Below, piece after piece: positions 50,310 to 60,278 of a stretch of DNA of 64,000 nt (position 1 is the stretch's first letter; each line of letters opens with the position of its first letter). Below the pieces are notes generated by a model. That model saw only the letters and a program-made list of their open reading frames with translations, ran no database searches and was not told where the DNA came from. The DNA lies in assembly GCF_019711595.1 (NCBI RefSeq), contig NZ_JAIGNR010000003.1, positions 362,807 to 426,806 on the forward strand, given 5' to 3'. A program made the translations under genes and the position numbers. Origin of the DNA: Qipengyuania sphaerica (GTDB lineage: Bacteria; Pseudomonadota; Alphaproteobacteria; Sphingomonadales; Sphingomonadaceae).

Positions 50310-51650
50310 ATGCGCGCAATTGGGTTGGGCGTGGCGGTGTGGATTTCGTGTGCCGGAGCAGCGCTGGCGCAGGAGACGGCGGACGATCCTTTCGCGGATT
50401 ATGCCGCTGGGCGCTATGTCGCGGCAGAAATGGGCGCGGAAGCAGCGCTGTCGAAGGACCCTGCGAACCCGGTCTGGTGGGCGCTGCTCGCCGAATCGCG
50501 AGCCAAGCTCAACCGCCCGCGTGACGCGGCGGCGGCATTCGGCCGCGCGGCGGAGTTCGAAACCGATCACACCAGGCGCAGCTATTTCCTCCGGGCGCAG
50601 GTGCTGCAGTTCGTCGCGGCAGATTTGCGGGCAGAGGCGCAGGCAGTGGTCCGATCCGCCATTGCCGATGATTTGCTCGATGCGCGCCATTCGCTCGATT
50701 GGGCGATGGTGACGATTGCCGCGGACGATGACCGGGCGGCGCAGGACATCCTGTCGAACGAGCCGCTCCACGGGGACTTTACCCGGCAGAGCGCTCTCGA
50801 TGCAGCCTACAGCGCCAAGCGGCGCGGTCTCGACCAACGGGCGGCGGAGTTTTTCGAAGCGGGACTGGCGCTGGACGGGGCGGAGCCATCGCCGCTCTCC
50901 GATGCGCAGCGCGAGAACATCCGCCGCGAGGTGCGCGAGCTGACCCGCGACTGGGCCTTCCTGTCGCAAGCCAGCTATTCCTCGTCAGGGCGGCCGGACG
51001 GTCTCGTGCCGCAGGGCGATGCCGAGGTGATGCAATTGGGTGCGGAGCTCTCGCGCCGGATCGGCGGCTGGCAGGGCGGGCGGCCTTGCAGCCTGTTCGC
51101 GCGCGTCTTCCATTCCGAATTCCTTGGCGAGGACCGCGTCTTGGGCAATGCCACGCAAGGCTGGGTGGGCCTGCGCTACAAGCCGCTCGCTGCACTCAAT
51201 CTCAATCTCGAAGCAAGCCGGTTGGTGGGGTTCGACGATCAGGGTATCGAAGACTGGTCGGTGCGCGTTGCCATCTCGGCTGGCGAGGGCCTGGAACCGG
51301 AAGTCGGGCGCCGCAACTGGACCTATCTGCACGCCTATGGCGACATCTCCTACCTGTTGGACAACGACGTGACTTTCGGCATTGCGGAGGGCCGCTACGG
51401 CCGCGCTTTCGCGCTTGGCGGGGAGACGACGATCACGCCTTACGCCGTGGCGCGCGCGGGTCTCGATACGGGGCGGGTGACCGATGCTTCGCTGGGCGGC
51501 GGTGCGGGCGTGAACCTGCGCCACTGGTTTGGCGGCGACGCGACCACCGCACCGCGCGGATTCATCGATTTCGACCTGCAGGCACGCGAACGGATTGCAG
51601 GCGACGAAAGCGCGAGCGGAGTGCTCGCCAGTATCACCTTCGGGCGCTGA
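50310..51650 (+). CDS. TPR protein with C-terminal outer-membrane beta-barrel (NfrA/PgaA/BcsC-like)
   Basis: The 446-residue product has a signal peptide (1-20, A-A-L-A-Q) and TPR-like helical pairs (about 27-170: A-R-Y-V-A-A-E-M-G-A, P-R-D-A-A-A-A-F-G-R-A-A-E). From about residue 215 onward there are alternating strands ending L-A-S-I-T-F-G-R. The G-W-V-G-L-R-Y-K-P-L-A-x-L-N-L and A-Y-G-D-I-S-Y-L-L pattern resembles the C-terminal domain of NfrA-type polysaccharide export porins. A role in exopolysaccharide secretion is inference; no synthase is adjacent. It ends six bases from the convergent ppc stop. Confidence 0.7.
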   Translation: MRAIGLGVAVWISCAGAALAQETADDPFADYAAGRYVAAEMGAEAALSKDPANPVWWALLAESRAKLNRPRDAAAAFGRAAEFETDHTRRSYFLRAQVLQFVAADLRAEAQAVVRSAIADDLLDARHSLDWAMVTIAADDDRAAQDILSNEPLHGDFTRQSALDAAYSAKRRGLDQRAAEFFEAGLALDGAEPSPLSDAQRENIRREVRELTRDWAFLSQASYSSSGRPDGLVPQGDAEVMQLGAELSRRIGGWQGGRPCSLFARVFHSEFLGEDRVLGNATQGWVGLRYKPLAALNLNLEASRLVGFDDQGIEDWSVRVAISAGEGLEPEVGRRNWTYLHAYGDISYLLDNDVTFGIAEGRYGRAFALGGETTITPYAVARAGLDTGRVTDASLGGGAGVNLRHWFGGDATTAPRGFIDFDLQARERIAGDESASGVLASITFGR

Positions 51651-51656
51651 CCCGCC

Positions 51657-54431
51657 TCAGCCGTGCGCGCCGAAGAGGTTGGCGATCGCGGTGCTGATGC
51701 GCAGGTTGAGGCCATGCGCTTCCTCGATCGGATCGATGTAGTTGGCGCGGATGGCATCGTAATTGTCGCCGCCCTGACGGGGGTATTGCGCGCTTTCGTC
51801 CATCGCGAAGTCGCCCGTTTCGGGATAGCTCGCGGGAAAGGCGCGGCGCATCTGCGCGAGCGCTTCGTCGATGCGCAGGGTAAAGACCATTTCCAGCACG
51901 TCGCGGCGGCTGATGTCGTTGGCGCGGCTGAAGGCCGGGACCGACACGGCTTTCAGGAACATGTGCTGGAGCAGCGCCAGGCGTAGCGATTGCAGCACGC
52001 CGATCGTGCGGCGGACCTGCTCGCGGTCGGGATGCGGCTCCTCATTGGGCACGAGTTCGAACAAGCGGTGCAGCTTCAGCGCATCGACGCGCAGGCGCGA
52101 GGCGAGGCGACGGAAGACGCCGTTGCGGTCGTCGGTGATGAGATATTCGGCCAGCGTCTCGCAGGCGCGGGCCAGATTGTCCTCGGTGCCGCGATAGGGT
52201 CGGCTCGCCCAATAGGCCGAATTGAACAGTTCGCCATAGGCGGCCACCGTCTTGATGCTGGCGAGCGCGTTCGACGCGCGCACCAGCCGCATGATCTGGC
52301 GGCCCCGCGGGCTTTCACGCAGGAGTTCGGCGATATCTTCGTAATTGCTCTCCGCCGCGCTGCCGACGCCGGCGATGATGTTCACCGGGTAGCCCAGCTG
52401 CTGCAGGATGGCGTTGTGCGGAATGGCGCGTATCTGGCGCAGGCTCATCTCGCGATCGGCATTGAGGTCCGACTGGCGGCGCGAGACGCGGCTGCCGGTG
52501 GAATTCAAGAGGCCCAGCCCGAAGGCGGTGATCGCGCGGCTGTAGGTCCGGCTTTCGAGATGGTCTTGCTGGTGGTCCTTCACCGCACGGTAGAAATCGA
52601 GGCTCAGGTCGGTGCGCCGGTAGAAGGGATCGGTCGGCACGTCCGGATCGGTATCGGCAGGCGCAAGCTCGGCAATGGTCGAAAGCGTCGCGCGGGCGAG
52701 GTCGGGCGTCGAGAAGAACAGGTAGCCGTCGCCGCCCTGGAAGCTGGCTTCGGGTTCGAGCTGGATGCCCGCGCGTGCGAAACGGCGGCGCGCCCAGGGG
52801 CTCATCGGCCATTCGAGCCGGTCCTTGAAGCTCGCCGGATGCGCGCCGCGGCCCATGCCCTCGCCATGCGTGTTGAACACCAGCGCGGCGACATCGGTGA
52901 GGCCGTTCGCCACCATGGCATTGGCAAGGCGGCCCTGCAGGCGCTCGATGGCGAGGCTCGCCGGGATCTGTCCGACGAAACGACCCGCATCGGAAAAGCC
53001 GGTCTGGATCGCGATGCGTCCACGCTTCCTCGCATAGTCCTGGAAGGCTTCTTCCTTGAGCAGCGCATCGAGGAAGCGCCCGCCATGTTCGAGCGCGGTC
53101 TCGGTCTCGAAGAGGGGCGAGACGTCGACCTTGTCCTCGATCCCGAACAGCTTGGCGAAATAAAGCGCGGAGAGCACCGTTGCGGGCTGCTCGCATTCTG
53201 CCACCAGCATGCGGATCGGCGCGTCGGCATCCACGTGCTTGAGGATTTGCGCCATGGCGAGGAACTGGCGCACCGCGGTGCTGCTCTCGACTGCCAGCGA
53301 GGCGAAATTGGCCGAGAGCGGCTCGGCATTCTTCACCAGCTCGCGCAGCGCGTTCAGCGCGCCCTGGCTGCCGAGGTCGAGATCGGCACCGCCCTCGATG
53401 CGGCTGCGGATCGCGTTGTGCAGTTGCTTGGCGTTCACGCGGAAATGGATGAGACCCATGCCGAGCCCGTCGGCGCGCATTGCGGCGGCGAGCGTCTTGA
53501 GCGCAACGGCCTTTTCGGGATCGGCCTTGAGCGCATCCTCTTCCAGTTGGGAGATAACGGGCGCAAGGCTGAGCAACTTGTCCTCGCTGTCGCCCGTCAG
53601 GCGGTTGGCGGCGGCGGAAAGGTCCGCGCGATCGGACAGGTCGCCGGCAAATTCTTCAGCGCTCGCAGCAGTTCTCGCCTGAGCCTTGCGCAGCGTGTCG
53701 AGAAGCGTGTGGCCAGCATCGAGCTTGGCGAGCTGGTCGGCATAGCGCTCCAGCCGCTGCGCCTTTTCGGACAAGCGGAAGGCGATGGAGGTGTACCACT
53801 TGATATCGGTGCGCCCGTCCATGTCGTAGCCCACCCAGCTGGCGAAACGGAACGGCAGCGGTTCCAATTCGCGCCAGCGCTCGGGCCATTTCCCGCTCGC
53901 GCATTCGAACAGGCTGGCATTGATCGCATCACGCGCGTCCTGCGCATTGGCCATCGCCGACATTGCGCGCTCGTGTTCGTATTGCAGCGTGATTTCGGGA
54001 CGCACCGCCTCGACCGGCGCCACCGCATCGCCGCCGCCTGCCGCCTCGGCCACCACATCGGTCTGCGCCGGGGTCAGCAGGAAGGTCGGGTGCGCGGTGA
54101 AGACGACGTGGAGCTGCGGATGCGACCAGCGTTCGCGAAAGGCTTCGAAGCCGCCCTCGTTGTGGCAAAAGCCTGTCATCCGCTTCTTTGTGTCCTGCGG
54201 GGTGACCAGGTTGCACATCCGGTCCGCCCGCGCTTCGAGCGAGCGCGTTTCGAGTTCGGCGATGAGCTTGGAGAAATCTTCCAGCGAGACTTCGCCCGCC
54301 TCCAGTTCGCGCGACAGGTCGTGCGCCAGCTGGAAAACGGGATTGAACAGCGGTGTCTCCTGCGTGCGCTTGTGCAGCTCGCGCAAGCGGTGCGTGAGCG
54401 TGGCGAATGTCAGCGGTTGCAGGTCCGGCAT
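51657..54431 (-). CDS. ppc: Phosphoenolpyruvate carboxylase, divergent
   Basis: The start at 54431 (behind AAGGGGAA, MPDLQPLTFATL) gives 924 residues, normal for PEPC. The catalytic region F-T-A-H-P-T with His114 is recognisable, as are R-V-S-R-R-Q-S-D-L and a glycine-rich H-G-E-G-M-G-R-G loop. It departs from canonical PEPC: H-P-T-E becomes H-P-T-F, the F-H-G-R-G-G loop reads F-N-T-H-G-E-G, and the C-terminus ends A-H-G rather than N-T-G. Most likely it still fixes bicarbonate onto PEP to form oxaloacetate. Activity deserves care because several active-site loops are altered. Confidence 0.85.
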   Translation of the reverse strand: MPDLQPLTFATLTHRLRELHKRTQETPLFNPVFQLAHDLSRELEAGEVSLEDFSKLIAELETRSLEARADRMCNLVTPQDTKKRMTGFCHNEGGFEAFRERWSHPQLHVVFTAHPTFLLTPAQTDVVAEAAGGGDAVAPVEAVRPEITLQYEHERAMSAMANAQDARDAINASLFECASGKWPERWRELEPLPFRFASWVGYDMDGRTDIKWYTSIAFRLSEKAQRLERYADQLAKLDAGHTLLDTLRKAQARTAASAEEFAGDLSDRADLSAAANRLTGDSEDKLLSLAPVISQLEEDALKADPEKAVALKTLAAAMRADGLGMGLIHFRVNAKQLHNAIRSRIEGGADLDLGSQGALNALRELVKNAEPLSANFASLAVESSTAVRQFLAMAQILKHVDADAPIRMLVAECEQPATVLSALYFAKLFGIEDKVDVSPLFETETALEHGGRFLDALLKEEAFQDYARKRGRIAIQTGFSDAGRFVGQIPASLAIERLQGRLANAMVANGLTDVAALVFNTHGEGMGRGAHPASFKDRLEWPMSPWARRRFARAGIQLEPEASFQGGDGYLFFSTPDLARATLSTIAELAPADTDPDVPTDPFYRRTDLSLDFYRAVKDHQQDHLESRTYSRAITAFGLGLLNSTGSRVSRRQSDLNADREMSLRQIRAIPHNAILQQLGYPVNIIAGVGSAAESNYEDIAELLRESPRGRQIMRLVRASNALASIKTVAAYGELFNSAYWASRPYRGTEDNLARACETLAEYLITDDRNGVFRRLASRLRVDALKLHRLFELVPNEEPHPDREQVRRTIGVLQSLRLALLQHMFLKAVSVPAFSRANDISRRDVLEMVFTLRIDEALAQMRRAFPASYPETGDFAMDESAQYPRQGGDNYDAIRANYIDPIEEAHGLNLRISTAIANLFGAHG

Positions 54432-54655
54432 GTCGTTCAATTTTCCCCTTCGCTTTCCCATACGCACAGCCGCGCCGGAAAGTGCCGCAAGTGAGGCCAA
54501 TTCGCAGTGCAATGCAGCATGAATAGGTTTGCGGATGTCCAAGCTTTACTTAATCGCGGCAATTCTCCACCCCTTCCGGCTCGTTAACCAGTCACGCCAA
54601 CCCTGCGGTCAGAGCCTTGGTGCATGGCCGGCAAGGGGCATACAGGGGCAAGTAT

Positions 54656-55528
54656 ATGAGCGAATGGACCATCGGCATTATCGGGGGCTCGGGCCTCTAT
54701 GCGATGGAGGCGCTGGAAGACCGCCAGTGGATCGAAGTGACTTCGCCTTGGGGCAAGCCTTCGGACAAGATCCTGTGCGGCAATATCGGCCATGTGCGCG
54801 TGCGCTTCCTGCCGCGGCACGGGCGCGGACATCCGATCATCCCGAGCCGGGTGGATAGCCGCGCCAATATCGATGCCTTGAAGCGCGCCGGCTGCACCGA
54901 TATCCTTGCCATCAGCGCGGTGGGCTCGCTTTCCGAAGACCTGCCGCCGGGCCGCTTCGTCGCGGTCGACCAGTTCATCGACAATACCAAGGGCCGCCCC
55001 TCCAGCTTCTTCGACAACGGCTTCGTCGCCCATGTCTCGATGGGCGATCCGGTGTGCGACCGCCTGTCCAAATATGCCGCCAAGGCGGTCGAGAAGGCGG
55101 GCGGCGAAGTGACCATGGGCGCGACCTATCTCGCCATGGAGGGCCCGCAATTCTCCACCCGCGCGGAAAGCCGCCTCTATCGCCACTGGGGTGCGGAAGT
55201 CATCGGCATGACCGCCATGCCCGAGGCGAAACTCGCGCGCGAGGCCGAGCTGCCCTACGCGCTGCTCGCCATGGTCACCGACTGGGACAGCTGGCGCGAA
55301 GGCGAGGATGCGGTCGATGTCGGCCAGGTGATCGAGCAGATGGGCAAGAACTCCGATCTCGCCACCAGGACGGTCGAGAAATTCTGCAAGGCCCTGCCCA
55401 AGAAGCGCACCCCCTCACCGATCGACCGCTCGCTCGACGATGCGGTGATCACTGCGCCCAACAAGCATGACAAGGAGCTGATGACAAAGCTCGACGCTGT
55501 CGCAGGGCGCCTGTTCCGCGGGCGATGA
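54656..55528 (+). CDS. mtnP: S-methyl-5'-thioadenosine phosphorylase
   Basis: The ATG at 54656 (MSEWTIGIIGGSGLYA, behind CAGGGGCA) gives 290 residues. The MTAP family shows G-G-S-G (phosphate loop), R-H-G-R-G-H with the substrate-site His, A-T-Y-L-A-M-E-G-P-Q-F-S-T-R-A-E-S and the T-D-W-D-S-W-R-E region. It cleaves methylthioadenosine to adenine and methylthioribose-1-phosphate for methionine salvage. It overlaps glpD by four bases (ATGA), an odd functional pair. Purine nucleoside phosphorylase activity is the alternative. Confidence 0.92.
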   Translation: MSEWTIGIIGGSGLYAMEALEDRQWIEVTSPWGKPSDKILCGNIGHVRVRFLPRHGRGHPIIPSRVDSRANIDALKRAGCTDILAISAVGSLSEDLPPGRFVAVDQFIDNTKGRPSSFFDNGFVAHVSMGDPVCDRLSKYAAKAVEKAGGEVTMGATYLAMEGPQFSTRAESRLYRHWGAEVIGMTAMPEAKLAREAELPYALLAMVTDWDSWREGEDAVDVGQVIEQMGKNSDLATRTVEKFCKALPKKRTPSPIDRSLDDAVITAPNKHDKELMTKLDAVAGRLFRGR

Positions 55529-57012
55529 CCGAGACGCTCGACCTCCTTGTCATCGGCGGCGGGATCAACGGCGCCGGGATCGCCCGCGATGCAGCAGGGC
55601 GCGGCATGCGCGTCATGCTGGTCGAAAAGGATGACCTTGCCTCGCATACCTCCTCTGCCAGCACCAAGCTGGTCCACGGGGGGCTGCGCTATCTCGAACA
55701 GTTCGAGTTCCGGCTGGTCGGCGAGAGCTTGCGCGAACGCGAGGTCCTGCTTGCCAATGCACCGCATATCATCTGGCCGCTGCGATTCATCCTGCCGCAC
55801 GAGCCGAGCATGCGCCCGAAGTGGATGCTGCGCGCGGGGCTGGCGATCTACGACCGGCTGGGCGGGCGCAAGCGGCTGCCCGGATCGCGCAAGGTCGACC
55901 TCAGGATCGCCCCGCACCGGTCAATCCTGCGCAACCGGCTCAAGACCGGCTTCGAATATTCGGATTGCTGGGTGGAGGATTCGCGCCTCGTCGTGCTCAC
56001 GGCAAAGGATGCCGAGGAGCGCGGGGCAAAGATCGCAACGCGCACCGAGTGCATCGCGCTGGCGCGGCACGAAGACCACTGGCTGGCCACGCTGAAGGAT
56101 GAAAGCGGCGAACGGGTGGTGACGGCGAAGGCGGTCATCAACGCGGCTGGTCCCTGGGTCGACCGGGTGGCAAAGATCGCGCTCGGGCAGGGCACGCCGG
56201 CGCACTTGCGGCTCGTCAAGGGCAGCCACATCATCGTGCCGCGCGCCTATCCGGGGGAGCATGCCTATATCTTCCAGCAGGAAGACGGGCGCATCGTCTT
56301 TGCAATTCCCTACGAGCGCGACTTCACGCTGATCGGGACGACCGACATGCTCTACGAAGGCGATCTCGACGAGGTCATCATCACCGCGGAAGAATCGAGC
56401 TACCTCCGCCGCGCGGCGACCAAATACCTCAAGAGCGGCGTCACCGAAGAGGACATCGTGCACACCTATGCCGGTGTCCGCCCGCTTTACGAGGACAAGG
56501 CCAAGAGCAATTCCACCGTCACGCGCGATTACGTGTTCGAAATCGACGCGAAGGAAGGTGCGCCGATCCTGTCGGTATATGGCGGCAAGATCACCACCTA
56601 TCGCAAGCTCGCCGAACATGCGCTGGAGAAGCTGTCGAAACACCTCGCCGTGCCGGGCGCGCCGTGGACGGCCAAGGCCCCGCTTCCGGGCGGCGACATG
56701 GAAGACGCCGATTTCGCGCGGTTCCTGTGGGATGCGGGCGAGAGGTATATCTGGTTGCCGCCCGAACTGCTCCTGCGGCTCGGCAGGGCCTATGGCACGC
56801 GGATCGACACGCTGCTGGCAAGGGCATCGCGGATCGAGGAACTGGGCGAGTTCATGGGGGGCGACCTGTTCGAGGCCGAGCTCGAATATCTCGTCGAGCA
56901 CGAGTTCGCCCGGACAGCGGAAGACGTGCTGTGGCGGCGCAGCAAGCTCGGCATGCACCTGCAGCCGGATGCGCAGGAAAACGTGGCGCACTGGTTCGCC
57001 CGGCGCGGCTGA
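55525..57012 (+). CDS. glpD: Aerobic glycerol-3-phosphate dehydrogenase
   Basis: This 495-residue flavoprotein has FAD motif V-I-G-G-G-I-N-G-A-G-I-A-R-D-A-A-G-R-G at the N-terminus, T-K-L-V-H-G-G-L-R-Y-L, I-N-A-A-G-P-W-V-D and T-T-D, followed by the GlpD C-terminal helical domain. It oxidises sn-glycerol-3-phosphate to dihydroxyacetone phosphate at the membrane and feeds electrons to quinone. Its start overlaps the mtnP stop. No glycerol kinase or GlpR is near. Confidence 0.95.
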   Translation: MTETLDLLVIGGGINGAGIARDAAGRGMRVMLVEKDDLASHTSSASTKLVHGGLRYLEQFEFRLVGESLREREVLLANAPHIIWPLRFILPHEPSMRPKWMLRAGLAIYDRLGGRKRLPGSRKVDLRIAPHRSILRNRLKTGFEYSDCWVEDSRLVVLTAKDAEERGAKIATRTECIALARHEDHWLATLKDESGERVVTAKAVINAAGPWVDRVAKIALGQGTPAHLRLVKGSHIIVPRAYPGEHAYIFQQEDGRIVFAIPYERDFTLIGTTDMLYEGDLDEVIITAEESSYLRRAATKYLKSGVTEEDIVHTYAGVRPLYEDKAKSNSTVTRDYVFEIDAKEGAPILSVYGGKITTYRKLAEHALEKLSKHLAVPGAPWTAKAPLPGGDMEDADFARFLWDAGERYIWLPPELLLRLGRAYGTRIDTLLARASRIEELGEFMGGDLFEAELEYLVEHEFARTAEDVLWRRSKLGMHLQPDAQENVAHWFARRG

Positions 57013-57099
57013 GGCACGGCGCAGCATTCACAAGGCTTGAAAGGGCGCGAGGTCGGGTCCAAGTGGCGGGCCCAACCCTCGTTTCCCTTACGGAGTCGC

Positions 57100-60000
57100 A
57101 TGGCCCTGCACGATCCTGTCCGCCTTTCACCCATCTCCCGCCAGACCTTGCGCGAAGCCTATCGCGCAGAGGAGAATGCCTGCGTCGCGCAGCGGATGGA
57201 CCAGGCGAGCCGGGCGGCGGAGAAGCACGCACAGGCGGCCGAGATCGCATCGAAACTGATTGTCGGCGCGCGGCGCCAGAAAGCTTCGGGCATCGATGCT
57301 TTCCTGCAGCAATACGGCCTCGCCACCGAAGAGGGCGTGGCGCTGATGTGCCTCGCCGAGGCGCTGTTGCGCGTCCCCGATGCGGCGACCGCCGATGCGC
57401 TGATCCGCGACAAGATCGGCGATATCGACTGGGCCGAACACATGGGCGAAAGCTCGTCCACCTTCGTCAACGCGGCGACCTTCTCGTTGATGCTGACGGG
57501 CGAAGTTCTCGAACGCCCAGAAGAGGCGCAAAAGGGAATGGGCAAGACCCTCAAGCGCGCGGTCAACCGGCTCGGCGAACCGGTCATCCGCAAGGCGACC
57601 CTGCAGGCCATGCGCATCCTCGGCGGGCAGTTCGTCTATGGCCGCACGATCAGCGAATCGGTCAAGCGGGCCGCGCCCGAACGCGCCAAGGGGCTGACCC
57701 ACAGTTTCGACATGCTCGGCGAAGGCGCGATGACCTATGAGGACGCAGAGCGCTATGCCGCCGCCTACGCGCGCGCGATCGACCGGCTGGTGCGCGAAGC
57801 ATCGGGCAAGGTTTCGACCAGCCCGGGTATCTCGGTGAAGCTCAGCGCGCTGCACCCGAAATACACCTTCTTCCATGCCGACAAGGCCGTGGCCGACCTG
57901 CTGCCCGTCCTGCGCCACCTGATGACCAAGGCGCGCGATGCAAACATCCATTTCACCATCGATGCCGAGGAAGCCGACCGGCTCGAGCTTTCGATGGACA
58001 TCATCGAGGCGCTGGCACGCGACGACAGCCTGTTCACCCGCCCTGACGGCAGCCAATGGGAAGGCTTCGGCCTCGCCATCCAGGCCTACCAAAAGCGCGG
58101 GCTTCCGATGTGCGACTGGACCGCGCGCCTCGCCCGCAAATACGACCGCAAGTTCTTCGTCCGGCTGGTAAAGGGTGCGTATTGGGACACGGAAATCAAG
58201 CTTAGCCAGGTTGGCGGCTTCACCGATTATCCGGTCTTCACGCGCAAGCTCGGCACCGATGTCAGCTATCTTGCCTGTGCGGAGAAGCTGCTCGCCTGCG
58301 ATGACGTGATCTATCCCGCCTTCGCCACGCACAACGCCTACACGATCGGCGCTGTGAAGGCGCTGGCCGGTTCCAAGCCGTTCGAATTCCAGCGCCTTCA
58401 CGGCATGGGCGAGGACGTTTACGGCGCACTCGCCCAGATCGAAGGTAACCGCAGGACGCCGGTGCGCATCTATGCGCCGACCGGCACGCATAAGGACCTG
58501 CTCGCCTATCTCGTGCGCCGCCTGCTCGAGAACGGGGCGAACTCCAGCTTCGTCAACCGCATGGCCGATGCGGATGTGCCGGTGGCAGACCTCACCACCT
58601 GTCCGATTGCCGACATGAAGGCGCTGAAGCCCTATCGCAATCCGGCCATCCCGCTGCCGACCGACATCTTTCCGAACCGGAAGAATTCGGCCGGGATCGA
58701 CCTGTCCGACCCGCTGGTGCGCGAACCGCTGCTGGAGCGACTTGCAAGGCTGGAAGACAAGCAGTGGCGCGCCGAGCCGACGATCATTTCGGGCGCCGAT
58801 GGCGAAGTCGCGCCGATCAACAAGCCGCATGACTTGTCCGCGCAGGTCGGCACGCGCCGCGATGCGCTTTCATTCGAGGTCGAGGTCGCCATCCACCGCG
58901 CGCAGGAAATCCAGCCCGGCTGGAATGCATTGGGCGGGGAGAAGCGCGCGCTGCTGCTAGAAGAAGCAGCCGACCTGTTCGAGGAGCATACCGACGAGTT
59001 CCTTTCGCTCTGCCAGCGCGAGGCGGGCAAGACGCTGCAGGACGCGGTGCTCGAACTGCGCGAGGCGGTCGATTTCCTGCGCTATTACGCGGGCGAGGCA
59101 CGGCGCCTGTTCGACAAGCCGATTGTACTGCCCGGACCGACCGGCGAGGAAAACCGCCTCAGCCTCAACGGGCGCGGGGTATTCGCCTGCATCAGCCCGT
59201 GGAACTTCCCGCTCGCCATCTTCATCGGCACGCCCGCCGCAGCGCTTGCCGCCGGCAATACGGTCGTCGCCAAGCCCGCCGAGCAGACTCCGCTCATCGC
59301 CGCGCTGGCGGTCGAGCTGTGCCATCAGGCTGGCATCCCCGAAGAGGTCTTCCAGCTGCTGCCCGGCGCGGGCGATGTGGGCGAGATGATCACGTCCGAT
59401 CCGCGCATTGCGGGCGTCGCCTTCACCGGCTCCACCCAGACGGCGCAGGCGATCAACCGCAGCCTTGCCGCGCGCGAGGGGCCGATCGCCACGCTGATCG
59501 CGGAGACCGGCGGGCAGAACGCGATGATCGTCGATTCGACCGCGCTGCCCGAACAGGTGACGCGCGATGTCGTGGCCAGTGCTTTCCAGAGTGCGGGCCA
59601 GCGCTGTTCGGCGCTGCGCGTCCTTCATATCCAGGAAGACGTCTACGACGACATGCTGGCGATGATCCGCGGCAGCTTCGAAGCGCTGACAATCGGCAAT
59701 CCGGAAGAGCTGATCACCGATGTCGGCCCGGTCATCGACCCCGACGCCAAGGCTGCGCTCGAGCGCCACGTCGCCCGCCGCAAGACCGGCGGCGCGCAGG
59801 TCTGGCGGCGCAAGCTCCATCGCGGCTCCTCCAAGGGCTGCTTCGTCGCGCCGACGATCATCGAGCTCGATTCGATCCTCGATTTGAAGCGTGAGAACTT
59901 CGGTCCGATCCTGCATGTCGTGAAGTACAAGGCGGCGGATATCGGCAAGGTGATCGAGGACATCAACGCGACCGGCTTCGGCCTGACGCTCGGCCTCCAC

Positions 60001-60237
60001 AGCCGCAACGACGACATGCGCGCCTTCGTCGAGGCGCGCGCCAAGGTCGGCAATTTCTACGTCAACCGCAACCAGATCGGGGCGGTGGTCGAAAGCCAGC
60101 CCTTCGGCGGCGAAGGCCTATCGGGGACGGGCCCCAAGGCTGGCGGTCCGCATTACGTCCAGCGCTTCGCGACAGAGCGCGTGGTCTGCATCGATACGAC
60201 GGCGGCAGGCGGCAACGCGACCCTGCTTGCAAGCTAG
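57100..60237 (+). CDS. putA: Bifunctional proline dehydrogenase / L-glutamate gamma-semialdehyde dehydrogenase
   Basis: The ATG at 57100 (MALHDPVRL, preceded by CGGAG) gives 1045 residues. The proline dehydrogenase barrel occupies about 60-480, with R355-L-V-K-G-A-Y-W-D and A-T-H-N-A. The aldehyde dehydrogenase domain (about 540-1000) has the E-T-G-G-Q-N loop and nucleophile Cys836 in A-G-Q-R-C-S-A. No N-terminal ribbon-helix-helix DNA-binding domain precedes, so it should not self-repress as E. coli PutA does. It converts proline to glutamate in two steps with substrate channelling. Confidence 0.96.
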   Translation: MALHDPVRLSPISRQTLREAYRAEENACVAQRMDQASRAAEKHAQAAEIASKLIVGARRQKASGIDAFLQQYGLATEEGVALMCLAEALLRVPDAATADALIRDKIGDIDWAEHMGESSSTFVNAATFSLMLTGEVLERPEEAQKGMGKTLKRAVNRLGEPVIRKATLQAMRILGGQFVYGRTISESVKRAAPERAKGLTHSFDMLGEGAMTYEDAERYAAAYARAIDRLVREASGKVSTSPGISVKLSALHPKYTFFHADKAVADLLPVLRHLMTKARDANIHFTIDAEEADRLELSMDIIEALARDDSLFTRPDGSQWEGFGLAIQAYQKRGLPMCDWTARLARKYDRKFFVRLVKGAYWDTEIKLSQVGGFTDYPVFTRKLGTDVSYLACAEKLLACDDVIYPAFATHNAYTIGAVKALAGSKPFEFQRLHGMGEDVYGALAQIEGNRRTPVRIYAPTGTHKDLLAYLVRRLLENGANSSFVNRMADADVPVADLTTCPIADMKALKPYRNPAIPLPTDIFPNRKNSAGIDLSDPLVREPLLERLARLEDKQWRAEPTIISGADGEVAPINKPHDLSAQVGTRRDALSFEVEVAIHRAQEIQPGWNALGGEKRALLLEEAADLFEEHTDEFLSLCQREAGKTLQDAVLELREAVDFLRYYAGEARRLFDKPIVLPGPTGEENRLSLNGRGVFACISPWNFPLAIFIGTPAAALAAGNTVVAKPAEQTPLIAALAVELCHQAGIPEEVFQLLPGAGDVGEMITSDPRIAGVAFTGSTQTAQAINRSLAAREGPIATLIAETGGQNAMIVDSTALPEQVTRDVVASAFQSAGQRCSALRVLHIQEDVYDDMLAMIRGSFEALTIGNPEELITDVGPVIDPDAKAALERHVARRKTGGAQVWRRKLHRGSSKGCFVAPTIIELDSILDLKRENFGPILHVVKYKAADIGKVIEDINATGFGLTLGLHSRNDDMRAFVEARAKVGNFYVNRNQIGAVVESQPFGGEGLSGTGPKAGGPHYVQRFATERVVCIDTTAAGGNATLLAS

Positions 60238-60278
60238 GTCATTGCGAGTTCATGGCCGGGTCGGCTAAAGGTCCGGCC

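Noticed and set aside
51990..54494. An 834-codon plus-strand frame opposite ppc
   Set aside because: Antisense shadow of ppc; composition is Arg/Ala/Gly-rich with no family pattern.
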